From the NCBI RefSeq assembly GCF_900078365.1, contig NZ_LT598653.1, positions 682,001-746,000 of the forward strand: a stretch of 64,000 bases of DNA, given 5' to 3'. Origin of the DNA: an uncultured Sphingopyxis sp. Lineage in GTDB: Bacteria; Pseudomonadota; Alphaproteobacteria; Sphingomonadales; Sphingomonadaceae. The position numbers were made by a program, and so were the translations under genes. Shown here piece by piece: positions 27,474 to 35,527 of the stretch (within the stretch, counting starts at the first letter, position 1; each line of letters begins with the position of its first letter). Below the pieces are notes generated by a model. That model was not told where the DNA came from and did no database searches. It worked only from the letters and a program-made list of their open reading frames with translations.

Positions 27474-28346
27474 ATGGCCTTCGATGACTTTGCTACGAAG
27501 CATGTCGCCTGCGGCGACGTCTCCATCTTCGCGCGCCACGGCGGCGAGGGGCCGCCGCTGCTTTTGCTTCACGGCTATCCACAGACCCATATGATGTGGC
27601 GGCAGGTGGCAGACCGGCTCGCCTCGCACTTCACCATCATCGCGCCCGATATCAGAGGCTATGGCCGCAGCACCCAGCCGCCGGAGCGCGAAGGCCATGC
27701 CGCCTATGCAAAAAGATTGATGGCATGGGACATGATTGCGGTCATGCGGTCTTTCGGCCACGAGCGCTTTTTCGTCGCCGGTCACGATCGCGGCGGCCGC
27801 ATCGCCTATCGCATGGCACTCGATTATCCGGGCGCGATCCGGAAACTCAGCATCCTCGATATCATACCGACCGGCGAGGTGTGGGCCCGCGCGGATGCCC
27901 GCTTCGCACTCGGCTATTGGCACTGGGCCTTTCTCGCGCAACCGGCGCCGCTTCCCGAGCGGCTGATCGGTGCCGATCCCGAGACCTTCTTTTTCAAGGA
28001 GCAGTTCCCCGGCGCCGCCGACTATCTCGATCCGGTCGGCTATCGCGACTATCTGGCGTGCATGGAAAACCCGGCGGTCATTCATGCAATGTGTCAGGAC
28101 TACCGCGCCGGGGCGTCGTACGACCGGGTGCTCGACCAGCATGAAAAAGGGAAAGTCCGTATCGACATCCCCCTGCAGATATTATGGGGAAGCCGCGGCG
28201 CGCTCGAGCAATGGTACGACGTGCTCGCCGTGTGGCGCGAATGGGGCAGCAAGGTCGAAGGGCAGCCGGTCGAGGCAGGTCATTTCCTCGCCGAGGAGAA
28301 TGCCGCTGCGACGGGCGATGCGCTATTGGACTTCTTCGGCCGCTGA
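27474..28346 (+). CDS. Alpha/beta hydrolase resembling fluoroacetate (haloacetate) dehalogenase
   Basis: 290 residues. The nucleophile is an Asp, not Ser: GHDRGGR places Asp105 with Arg106 and Arg109, the pair that binds the carboxylate in fluoroacetate dehalogenases (family knowledge). His150-Trp151 in GYWHWAFLAQPAPLPE corresponds to the halide-binding pair, DYRAGASYD to the third halide ligand region, and the catalytic His is in EAGHFLAEE. The lid and LDIIPTGEVW block also match. Epoxide hydrolases share the Asp but not this pocket. Substrate in this island is unknown, so haloacid activity is a prediction. It shares an operon with the MFS transporter and overlaps the convergent AraC gene by 24 bases. 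Confidence 0.8.
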   Translation: MAFDDFATKHVACGDVSIFARHGGEGPPLLLLHGYPQTHMMWRQVADRLASHFTIIAPDIRGYGRSTQPPEREGHAAYAKRLMAWDMIAVMRSFGHERFFVAGHDRGGRIAYRMALDYPGAIRKLSILDIIPTGEVWARADARFALGYWHWAFLAQPAPLPERLIGADPETFFFKEQFPGAADYLDPVGYRDYLACMENPAVIHAMCQDYRAGASYDRVLDQHEKGKVRIDIPLQILWGSRGALEQWYDVLAVWREWGSKVEGQPVEAGHFLAEENAAATGDALLDFFGR

Positions 28347-29330
28347 GGCTTCGCTGTCTGCGGTGGTGAACAGCGGGGCGCCGCGCCACGAATCGCGATT
28401 GAAGCCGGCCGTCTCGGCCGCGAGCGAGGATTGTTCGGCTATGCTGCTCGGGGGCAGGCCCCGCTCGCGCTTGAAGGCCTGGCTGAACGCGGCTTCGGAC
28501 GCGTAGCCGAGCGCATGCGCGACCTGTGCCACGCGTGCGCCGCCCGCAAGCTTCTGCTCCGCGAGGTGCATCCGCCATTTGGTGAGATAGGCGACCGGCG
28601 GGATGCCGGCGATGGCCTTGAAGCGTTGCGCGAAGGCCGTGCGCGACATGCCCGCGAGGCGCGCCAGTTCGTCGACATGCCAATCATGCTCGGGCCGGTC
28701 GTGAAGATGCTTGATCGCCGGTCCGATGCGCGGGTCGGTGACCCCGCGCAGCCAGCCAACCGCGCCGTCACCCATTTCCTCCAGATGATATCGAAGAACG
28801 TCGAGGATGATCAGCTGCGCGAGCTGGCTGATCGCGCCGCCGCCGCCGATGCGCCCCTCGCGGACCTCGGCGTCGAGCCGCCCGATCATGGCGCGCACGC
28901 CCGCGGCGGCCGACCGGTCGCGGCCGAGCTTGATCGCGGGAGGCAGGATGTCGAGCAGGAGATGTCCGCGATCGCGATCGAGTGCGACATGCCCGCCGAT
29001 CATGCGCGCGCCGGCCGACGTGCCGATCTTTCCGATACCGCTTCCGGCGTCGGTGAAGACTTCCGATGCATCGAGCGGAGTGGCGGCCAGGTTCCCGGCG
29101 AGCACGAATGGCAGCGTGCCGTTGAGAAGCAGAACGTCGCCGCTTTCGAGGGGGAGGGCCGGGGTCTCGTCGGAGTACACCCACGCCGACCCTTGCAGCA
29201 TGGCGACGAACTTCAATCCATCGGGCGCCGGGCAGCGGACCGCCCAATCGTCGCCCGCGACAAGGCCGCTCGTCACGATCATGCGCGGGTCGATGAGCGC
29301 GATGAGGTCGGAAATCGGGTCATTATGCAT
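28323..29330 (-). CDS. AraC-family transcriptional regulator (cupin_6 N-terminal type)
   Basis: 335 residues from the ATG at 29330. The N-terminal cupin-like domain opens MHNDPISDLIALIDPRMIVTSG and includes RCPAPDGLKFVAMLQG and GDVLLLNGTLPFVLAG. The C-terminal pair of HTH motifs is typical (HVDELARLAGMSRTAFAQRFK; RVAQVAHALGYASEAAFSQAFKRERG). It is divergent from the SDR gene at 29424, a pairing common for this regulator subtype, and probably controls it. Longer upstream frames run through the SDR promoter and are not credible. Confidence 0.93.
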   Translation of the reverse strand: MHNDPISDLIALIDPRMIVTSGLVAGDDWAVRCPAPDGLKFVAMLQGSAWVYSDETPALPLESGDVLLLNGTLPFVLAGNLAATPLDASEVFTDAGSGIGKIGTSAGARMIGGHVALDRDRGHLLLDILPPAIKLGRDRSAAAGVRAMIGRLDAEVREGRIGGGGAISQLAQLIILDVLRYHLEEMGDGAVGWLRGVTDPRIGPAIKHLHDRPEHDWHVDELARLAGMSRTAFAQRFKAIAGIPPVAYLTKWRMHLAEQKLAGGARVAQVAHALGYASEAAFSQAFKRERGLPPSSIAEQSSLAAETAGFNRDSWRGAPLFTTADSEASAAEEVQ

Positions 29331-29423
29331 ATTGAACGATCGCGATGAATTCCTGTCGGACCGAAGATGGTGATCGCGGCGCCGCGTGACTAGCTCCTTT
29401 TTCGAAGAAAGGACGATTAATCC

Positions 29424-30383
29424 ATGATCCAGAAACCCCTGGGCTCCGCCTTCGGAGCCTCCTCCACCGCCGCCGATGTCATCGAGGGCCATGATCTCGC
29501 CGGTCGAAACGCGATCGTTACCGGCGGCGCCGCCGGGCTCGGCCTCGAAACCGTCCGGAAGCTGGCACAGGCGGGCGCACGCGTGATCGTGCCGGCGCGA
29601 TCGCGCGAGCGGGCGGAGAAGGCGCTGAGCGGTATCGCCAACGTCGAAATCGCCGAAATGAACCTCGCCGATCCGCAATCGGTCGACGCCTTCGCCCGTG
29701 ACATCGTCGCTGCGGACCTTCCTTTACATATCCTGGTCAACAGCGCGGGCATCATGGCGACGCCGTTCGAGCGCGACGGGCGCGGCAACGAGATGCAGTT
29801 CTCCGCCAATCACCTCGGTCATTTTCAACTCGCCCGCGGCCTGCGGCGCAACCTCGCGGCGGCGAACGGCGCCCGGATCGTCGCACTCTCGTCGCGCGGC
29901 CATTTCTACGGTGGTGTCGATTTCGACGATCCCAACTTTACCGTGCGGCCCTATGACGCGACCCTCGCCTATGCGCAGGCGAAAACGGCGAATGCGCTTT
30001 TCGCATTGGGCGCCGATCGGCGCTGGGCCGACGACGGCATACGGGCCTTTTCCGTCCATCCCGGCGGGATCGTGACCGGCCTTTCCAAGCATCTTCCGGT
30101 CGAGGTCATCCGGCAATATGGCGCGATCGATGATGATGGAAACCCTGTCATCGACCCCGACAATGACAAGAAAAACGTCGAGCAGGGGGCTGCCACCCAG
30201 CTCTGGTGCGCGGTTGCTCCCGAGCTCGAAGGCCACGGCGGCGTCTATTGCGAAGATTGCGATATCGCGCTCCCTTCGCCGGCGGAATCCGAGGTGCGCC
30301 GCGGCGTGAAACCCTGGGCATCCGATCCCGAGCTTGCCGACCGTCTTTGGGCCTTGAGCGAGACATTGGTGCCGGCGGGCTAG
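29424..30383 (+). CDS. Short-chain dehydrogenase/reductase (retinol dehydrogenase/WWOX-like)
   Basis: 319 residues. Nucleotide-binding TGGAAGLGLETVRKLA near residue 34, NSAGIMATP, catalytic Ser in VALSSRGHFYGG and YxxxK in LAYAQAKTANALFA. The length and the region after PGGIVTGL fit the extended retinol-dehydrogenase-like group. Substrate cannot be assigned. It is monocistronic, with a hairpin terminator immediately after, and probably regulated by the divergent AraC protein. Confidence 0.92.
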   Translation: MIQKPLGSAFGASSTAADVIEGHDLAGRNAIVTGGAAGLGLETVRKLAQAGARVIVPARSRERAEKALSGIANVEIAEMNLADPQSVDAFARDIVAADLPLHILVNSAGIMATPFERDGRGNEMQFSANHLGHFQLARGLRRNLAAANGARIVALSSRGHFYGGVDFDDPNFTVRPYDATLAYAQAKTANALFALGADRRWADDGIRAFSVHPGGIVTGLSKHLPVEVIRQYGAIDDDGNPVIDPDNDKKNVEQGAATQLWCAVAPELEGHGGVYCEDCDIALPSPAESEVRRGVKPWASDPELADRLWALSETLVPAG

Positions 30384-30392
30384 AAAATCCTG

Positions 30393-30426
30393 TGTCGCGG
30401 GGGGATCTTCCGATTCCCCCGCGACA
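30393..30426 (+). terminator. Rho-independent terminator after SDR gene
   Basis: An 11-bp GC-rich perfect stem (TGTCGCGGGGG pairing with CCCCCGCGACA), loop of 12 bases, followed by AATTCTTCC. Located ten bases after the SDR stop codon. Confidence 0.7.
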
Positions 30427-30893
30427 ATTCTTCCGATCGCGACCGAACTGCCGAGGCTCGTTCGAGCAAGGCGCAATTGCTTCGAACCGCGAGGCCGGGT
30501 GGCCGGGACGTATGTCCAGGCCCTGCGGGGCTAAAGGTCTCGGCACATGCTCAAGCATGTTTCCGTCGCCCGGCATGCGGGACCGCGCGCTTGCATTGCG
30601 AGCGCGGCCCCTTATGCTGAACCCGCGCATCTTTTTTAAAAGCTGCGCGAGGCAAGACTGCCGCGCAAACGGGAAATTGGGCCGGAGCAAAGCGTTTCCG
30701 GGCCGCAGCCGCGAATGTCCAGGCCGCGCAGGCGGTTAAAGGCGGCAGCGCATGTTCCGGGCCGGCGTCTGGCAACCGGCATGTCCGGTTGGCCTCCCTG
30801 CCGGAGAGCGCCCATGGCTTTGGGCTTGGGGACCGCGCGCGGCGCGCGCTGTCGACGCGCGCAGCGCGCTACTTGCATGCGCGGAGACCGCGC
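30427..30893. other. Non-coding region rich in short inverted repeats upstream of fecI
   Basis: About 465 bases with no credible protein. It contains several small hairpins (GTTCGAGCAA with TTGCTTCGAAC at 30459-30488; ACATGCT with AGCATGT at 30543-30558) and an approximate direct repeat: ATGTCCAGGCC at 30512-30522 and 30715-30725, each followed about ten bases on by TAAAGG. The last 70 bases are runs of alternating GC/CG. It may be a degenerate repeat array or structured leader for fecI; function unknown. Confidence 0.4.
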
Positions 30894-31478
30894 GTGCAGC
30901 TGAAACCGATCACCGAGAAAATGGAGTTCGCGGTCGTTGCCGAGGCGGACCCGTTGCCGCCCGACGACCGTCGCGCACTGCCGCGAGGTTCCGCGCTCGA
31001 AGCGCTATATCGCGCGCATCATGACGGTCTTCTGCGGTTCATCCGGCGCCGGGTGCGCGATGAGCGCGCACGCGACGTGGTGCAACGCGTCTTCTGCCGG
31101 CTGGCCGGTCTCAGCGAGCGGGAACGGCGGAGCATCGCGGCCCCCGCCGCCTATCTCCGGCGCGCCGCCGACAATATGCTGCGCGACGATGCGCGGCAGA
31201 ACGAGCGGCGCTCGGCCATGCTCCATGTTGGCGAGGATGAGGTTGCGCTCCGCTCGGCCGACCAGCTCGCCGCACTCGAGGCGCGCGATCGCCTGCGCCG
31301 GCTCGAAGCGGCACTACTGCGGCTCAAGCCGCGGACGCGGGAAATATTTCTCGCGCACCGGATCGATGGTTATAGCTATGCCGAAATCGCTGCCCGAACG
31401 GGACTCAGCGTCAAAACGGTTGAAATGCATATGACGCGTGCCATCGCCTATCTCGCGCAATCGCGTGCGACGCCATGA
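30894..31478 (+). CDS. ECF RNA polymerase sigma factor, FecI type (lasso locus)
   Basis: About 194 residues from the GTG at 30894, chosen because GGAG lies close upstream; an ATG at 30921 is the alternative. Region 2 is visible as LEALYRAHHDGLLRFIRRRVRDERARDVVQRVFCRLA and region 4 as RLKPRTREIFLAHRIDGYSYAEIAARTGLSVKTVEMHMTRAI. It overlaps fecR (ATGA). By analogy with FecI/FecR/FecA systems it directs RNA polymerase to the receptor gene downstream when the signal binds the receptor. Here the signal is probably a lasso peptide; this is inferred from neighbours. Confidence 0.93.
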   Translation: MQLKPITEKMEFAVVAEADPLPPDDRRALPRGSALEALYRAHHDGLLRFIRRRVRDERARDVVQRVFCRLAGLSERERRSIAAPAAYLRRAADNMLRDDARQNERRSAMLHVGEDEVALRSADQLAALEARDRLRRLEAALLRLKPRTREIFLAHRIDGYSYAEIAARTGLSVKTVEMHMTRAIAYLAQSRATP

Positions 31479-32470
31479 CGCAAAGGTCGCGGCGGGCCGA
31501 CGCGCGTAGCGCGGCCGAATGGTTCGCGGTCATGCGCGGGCCCGATGCCGATGCCGAGCGCGCCGCCTTCGAAACGTGGCGGGCGCTCCCCGCCAACGCC
31601 GAGGCCTATGCGCGCCTCGACGCGACATGGGACGAAAGTCTCTTTCTCGCGAACAGCCGGACCGGGCGGGACCGCGATCTTATGCGGGTGCGGCGGAAGA
31701 TGCCCCCTGCCGCGCTGCTCGCTGCAGGCATAGCCTTGCTGACCCTGCTCTCGGCGGGCCTGATGACGGCGCAGATGGGATGGCTGGGTTCCGCAGGCAC
31801 GCAGACGCCCGCGGCAACGACCATCGCGGCCGTGGACGGCGTGCGGACGCTCACGCTGGCCGACGGTTCGAAGGTGACGCTCGATCGCGATGCGGCGCTT
31901 TCCGACCTCAGCTCGCCTCGCGAGCGGCGCTTCACTCTCCTGCGCGGCCGCGCGCGTTTCGATGTCGCGCACGATCCCGCGCGGTCCTTCATCGTCGACG
32001 CCGGCGCGGGGAGCGTGATCGCGCATGGCACGCTCTTCGATGTCGGCTTTGAAGACGGCGCGGTGCGGGTCGTCCTTCTCAAGGGCTCGGTCGAAGTCCG
32101 GGACCGCCAAGCGGCGAAATCTTCCCCGCATGGCTCGCGCCTGCTTGCGCCGGGCGAGGAGCTTGTGATGCGCGTCGGAATAATGGGCGTGCCTTCGCGA
32201 ACCGACGCGTCGCGCCTCGCCTGGACCGAGCCGATGATCGGCTTCGACGAGGTGCCGCTCGCCGAGGCGGTCGCGGCGTTCAATCGCGGTGGCGGACAAG
32301 CCGTGCGGATCGAGAGAGGGGGGGATGGCGCGAAGCGCGTGTCGGGTGCGTTCCGGCGCGACGACCCCAAGAGCTTCGCCGACGCGCTCGGCGCGAGTTT
32401 CGGGATGACGGTCGAGACGACGGCGGACGGGAGTCTCTTGCTTCGCGAGGGCAAGAGCGATGTTCGGTAA
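31475..32470 (+). CDS. FecR-type anti-sigma factor (lasso locus)
   Basis: 331 residues. The N-terminal cytoplasmic anti-sigma part (AAEWFAVMRGPDADAERAAFETWRALPANAEAYARLDATW) is typical of FecR. One membrane span lies near residues 73-95 (PAALLAAGIALLTLLSAGLMTAQ). The periplasmic FecR domain contains LADGSKVTLDRDAALS, RFTLLRGRARFDVAHD and FIVDAGAGSVIAHGTLFDV. It ends with an STN-like segment (LAEAVAAFNRGGGQAVRI). It relays receptor occupancy to the sigma factor in whose operon it lies. Confidence 0.93.
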   Translation: MTQRSRRADARSAAEWFAVMRGPDADAERAAFETWRALPANAEAYARLDATWDESLFLANSRTGRDRDLMRVRRKMPPAALLAAGIALLTLLSAGLMTAQMGWLGSAGTQTPAATTIAAVDGVRTLTLADGSKVTLDRDAALSDLSSPRERRFTLLRGRARFDVAHDPARSFIVDAGAGSVIAHGTLFDVGFEDGAVRVVLLKGSVEVRDRQAAKSSPHGSRLLAPGEELVMRVGIMGVPSRTDASRLAWTEPMIGFDEVPLAEAVAAFNRGGGQAVRIERGGDGAKRVSGAFRRDDPKSFADALGASFGMTVETTADGSLLLREGKSDVR

Positions 32471-32510
32471 GCATCCGGTAGGGCAGCGAGCGCCCGGCTG
32501 AAAAAGTCAC

Positions 32511-32536
32511 AGGGTTAATCCGGCGACGGGCGTCTC
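32511..32536 (+). promoter_or_regulatory. Candidate FecI-type ECF promoter of the receptor gene
   Basis: An AGGGTTAAT element (32511-32519) after an A5 tract, then CGTCTC (32531-32536), about the arrangement seen before FecI-controlled receptor genes in sphingomonads (recalled from the family, not tested). It lies about 45 bases before the receptor start at 32582. Confidence 0.4.
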
Positions 32537-32581
32537 ACCGGTCGAAGAGGGCACAAAGCGTGCCCGCTCGACCGGGAGACG

Positions 32582-35527
32582 ATGATGAGAAACGGGGATT
32601 TGCTGCTTTTCTTGATGGGCTCAGCGGCGTCGCTCGCGCCCGCTCCGCTGCTCGCACAGGAAGAAGCGCGGCAGCAGGTGAGTTTGCCCGAGCAGCCGCT
32701 CGGCGCGTCGCTGCGCAAGGTGGCAACGCAGTTCGGGCGGAATCTTAGCGTCTCTTCCGACCTTGTGGTGGGACGCACCGCACCGGCGATCGAAGGACGC
32801 TATGGTTTCGAGGAGGCCGTGACCAGGCTTCTTCGCGGCAGCGGCCTTGTTAGCCTTCCGGTGGGCCGCGGCCTGGTCGTGCGGCGTGCGGGCACCGCGG
32901 CCGGGCATAGCGACAGTCGGGTGATTGCTGACAGCGGGGCGGCGGTTGCCGAAGAGGATATTGTTGTGACCGGGAGCCGCATCCGCGGCGCGCCGCCCGC
33001 CGGTGCGCGCGTCGTGACGATCGATCGCGATGACATCGAGCGAAGCGGCTATGCGACGACGCAGCAGATCGTCCAGGCGCTGCCGCAGAATTTCGGGGGC
33101 GGACCGAACGAGGGGACAAGCGGCTACACCGATCGCAACAATGCGGGGGCAAATCTGGGACTGGGATCGAGCGTCAATCTTCGCGGCCTTGGTACGACCT
33201 CTACGCTCACCCTGATCGATGGCAACCGTATCGCGCTCGGCGGCGTTTCAGGGACGTTTGTCGACCTGTCACTGATTCCCTCGTCGGCCATCGAGCGCAT
33301 CGAGGTGCTCGCGGATGGGGCTTCGGCGATTTACGGGTCAGACGCGGTTGGCGGGGTCATCAACGTCAGGCTTCGCAATCGCTTCCAAGGTGCCGAAAGC
33401 CGGGCGCGCTTCGGCGCGGCGAAGGGGGTCAACGAATGGCAGGCCAGTCAGATCGCAGGCGTCGATTGGTCGAGCGGGAGCCTCATGCTCGGATATGAAT
33501 ATTATCACCGAGGCAATCTTGCGGCAGCGGACCGGGGTTTCGCGACGGAGGATCTGCGAGCTTTCGGTGGGCCGGATTATCGCAAGAGTTTCTCCAATCC
33601 GGGGACGATCCTGGCCGCGGACGGCACGGTCTACGGTATTCCGCGCGGGCAGGACGGTACCGCTCTCACGCCGGGCCAGCTGCTCGCTGGGCAGCCCAAT
33701 CTTGCCGACGGGCGCGCAAACAGCGACATTTTACCGCGCCAGGAGCGCCATGCCGCCTTCGGCTCGCTGACCCAGTCGCTCGCGCCCTGGCTGCGCTTTA
33801 CCGCGCAGGGCTTTTTCGCGGATCGACAATCCGTCCTTCGCACGCCGCCGAGTAACCGCGGTAACGTCAGCGTTCCCACCACCAACGCCTTCTATGTCGA
33901 TCCGATCGGGACTGGGCAGCCAGTCTTGGTCAATTATGACTTCACCGACGATCTCGGCATCAAGACCAATCGTGCCTCCGTACGCAGCTATAGCGGCGTA
34001 GGTGGCCTCGAGGCGGCACTGGGACAGTGGCGCCTGGGTCTCGGCGGTTCCTTTGGAAAGCAACATGAAGAATTGCGCACGATCAACGTGCCGAACTATT
34101 ATTGGCTAGCACAGACGCTGTCGAACAGCGATCCTGCCAGCGCCTATAATCTCTTCGGAGACGGGTCGCACACAGCGAGAGCGACGATCGAAAAAGTCCG
34201 CGGCTGGTACGAAACGATTGGTGAATCGCGAATCTGGTCGGCCACGTTCAAGGCGGATGGCCCATTGATCCGCCTCCCTGGGGGCGTTGCGCACCTTGCG
34301 GTCGGTGCCGAATTCAGGCGCGAGCGCTACAATGGAACAGGCACTAACTATGATTCGACGGCGATCCCCGTCGATGCCGGATCGGCGGGTTTTCCGATCG
34401 GCCGTTCGGTGGCGGCCGCTTTTGCCGAACTGGCAATACCGCTTGTTCGTCCTGAGATGAACATAAGTGGGGTGGAAGCGCTCAACATGTCCGTGGCTGG
34501 TCGCGCCGAGCGTTACAGTGATTTCGGGACGACATTCAATCCCCGGTTCGGGCTAAGCTGGCGAACGGGTAGCGAGGTGGCCTTCCGCGCAAATTATGGC
34601 CGGTCGTTTCGCGCACCAGGTTTCCTCGACATCCGGACCGGCAAAGGGACCGCTTCTATCGCGCCTCTTTATGTGCCCGACCCGGCATCCTCGACAGGCA
34701 CGACGCCTGTTCTCGCGCTGTTCGGAAACACGCCCGATCTCGGGCCGGAAAGAGCTAGTACCTGGACGTTGGGAGCGACGCTCACGCCTGGCCAGATTCC
34801 GGGTCTACGTCTCGACATCGGCTATTTCAACATCGCCTATCGCGATCGCATCGGTAGCGCCGGCATCAATTATCTGTCGTTCCTGTCCAACCGGAGTGTC
34901 TACGAGGAACTCATCATCGACAATCCCCCGGTTGGCGATGTCGCCAAATATTATGCCGATGAGAACTTCTTCAATCCGTTCGGTATCGCTCCGGGCCAAG
35001 TCCGGGCGATCATCGATGGCCGGACCCGAAACCTCTCCTCGGTAGATCTCGAAGGGCTCGATTTCGACCTCGGCTACAGCCACGCCGGGCTGCGCCGTTC
35101 GATCGAGGCCGGCATCAGCGGAACCTGGCTTCTGCGTAACAAGCAGAAGATCACAGCGGGATCTCCAGACGTCGATATTCTCTCAACGATCGGAAATCCC
35201 GTCCATATGCGCTTGCGCGCCCGTCTTGTAGTTGCGGATGGCCCTTGGTCCGCCGCGGCTTTTGCGAATTACACGGCCGGTTACAAGAACAATAGCGTCA
35301 CGCCCGTCGAGACCGTCAAGAACTGGACAACGGTGGACCTGACTCTGAGCTATAAGTTCGACCGGATCCTGGCGGGGACGCGTATTTCGCTGAGCGCTAC
35401 CAACCTGTTGGACCGCCGGCCACCCTATGTAAATCTTCAGACATTGCAGTCGGCGTCCGGCTTCGATCCGGAAAATGCCAGTGCGATCGGCCGCCTTGTT
35501 GCCTTGCAATTGGTGACGTCGTGGTGA
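32582..35527 (+). CDS. TonB-dependent transducer (FecA-like receptor with STN domain) of the lasso locus
   Basis: 981 residues. Signal peptide (1-26, ending PLLAQ), then an STN signalling domain at about residues 33-100 (VSLPEQPLGASLRKVATQFGRN; LRGSGLVSLPVGRGLVVRR). The TonB box EEDIVVTGSRIRG and a plug with IEVLADGASAIYGSDAVGGV follow, then a barrel ending LVALQLVTSW. The STN domain means it talks to FecR/FecI encoded just upstream. In proteobacterial lasso loci such receptors take up the lasso peptide so that the isopeptidase can hydrolyse it (established for related loci). Its stop overlaps the isopeptidase start region (GTGGTGA). Confidence 0.94.
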   Translation: MMRNGDLLLFLMGSAASLAPAPLLAQEEARQQVSLPEQPLGASLRKVATQFGRNLSVSSDLVVGRTAPAIEGRYGFEEAVTRLLRGSGLVSLPVGRGLVVRRAGTAAGHSDSRVIADSGAAVAEEDIVVTGSRIRGAPPAGARVVTIDRDDIERSGYATTQQIVQALPQNFGGGPNEGTSGYTDRNNAGANLGLGSSVNLRGLGTTSTLTLIDGNRIALGGVSGTFVDLSLIPSSAIERIEVLADGASAIYGSDAVGGVINVRLRNRFQGAESRARFGAAKGVNEWQASQIAGVDWSSGSLMLGYEYYHRGNLAAADRGFATEDLRAFGGPDYRKSFSNPGTILAADGTVYGIPRGQDGTALTPGQLLAGQPNLADGRANSDILPRQERHAAFGSLTQSLAPWLRFTAQGFFADRQSVLRTPPSNRGNVSVPTTNAFYVDPIGTGQPVLVNYDFTDDLGIKTNRASVRSYSGVGGLEAALGQWRLGLGGSFGKQHEELRTINVPNYYWLAQTLSNSDPASAYNLFGDGSHTARATIEKVRGWYETIGESRIWSATFKADGPLIRLPGGVAHLAVGAEFRRERYNGTGTNYDSTAIPVDAGSAGFPIGRSVAAAFAELAIPLVRPEMNISGVEALNMSVAGRAERYSDFGTTFNPRFGLSWRTGSEVAFRANYGRSFRAPGFLDIRTGKGTASIAPLYVPDPASSTGTTPVLALFGNTPDLGPERASTWTLGATLTPGQIPGLRLDIGYFNIAYRDRIGSAGINYLSFLSNRSVYEELIIDNPPVGDVAKYYADENFFNPFGIAPGQVRAIIDGRTRNLSSVDLEGLDFDLGYSHAGLRRSIEAGISGTWLLRNKQKITAGSPDVDILSTIGNPVHMRLRARLVVADGPWSAAAFANYTAGYKNNSVTPVETVKNWTTVDLTLSYKFDRILAGTRISLSATNLLDRRPPYVNLQTLQSASGFDPENASAIGRLVALQLVTSW

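Noticed and set aside
30206..30739. Open frames running through the end of the SDR gene and the non-coding region
   Set aside because: Composition (Arg/Ala/Gly/Pro) is that of an out-of-frame GC-rich sequence and it crosses the terminator hairpin.
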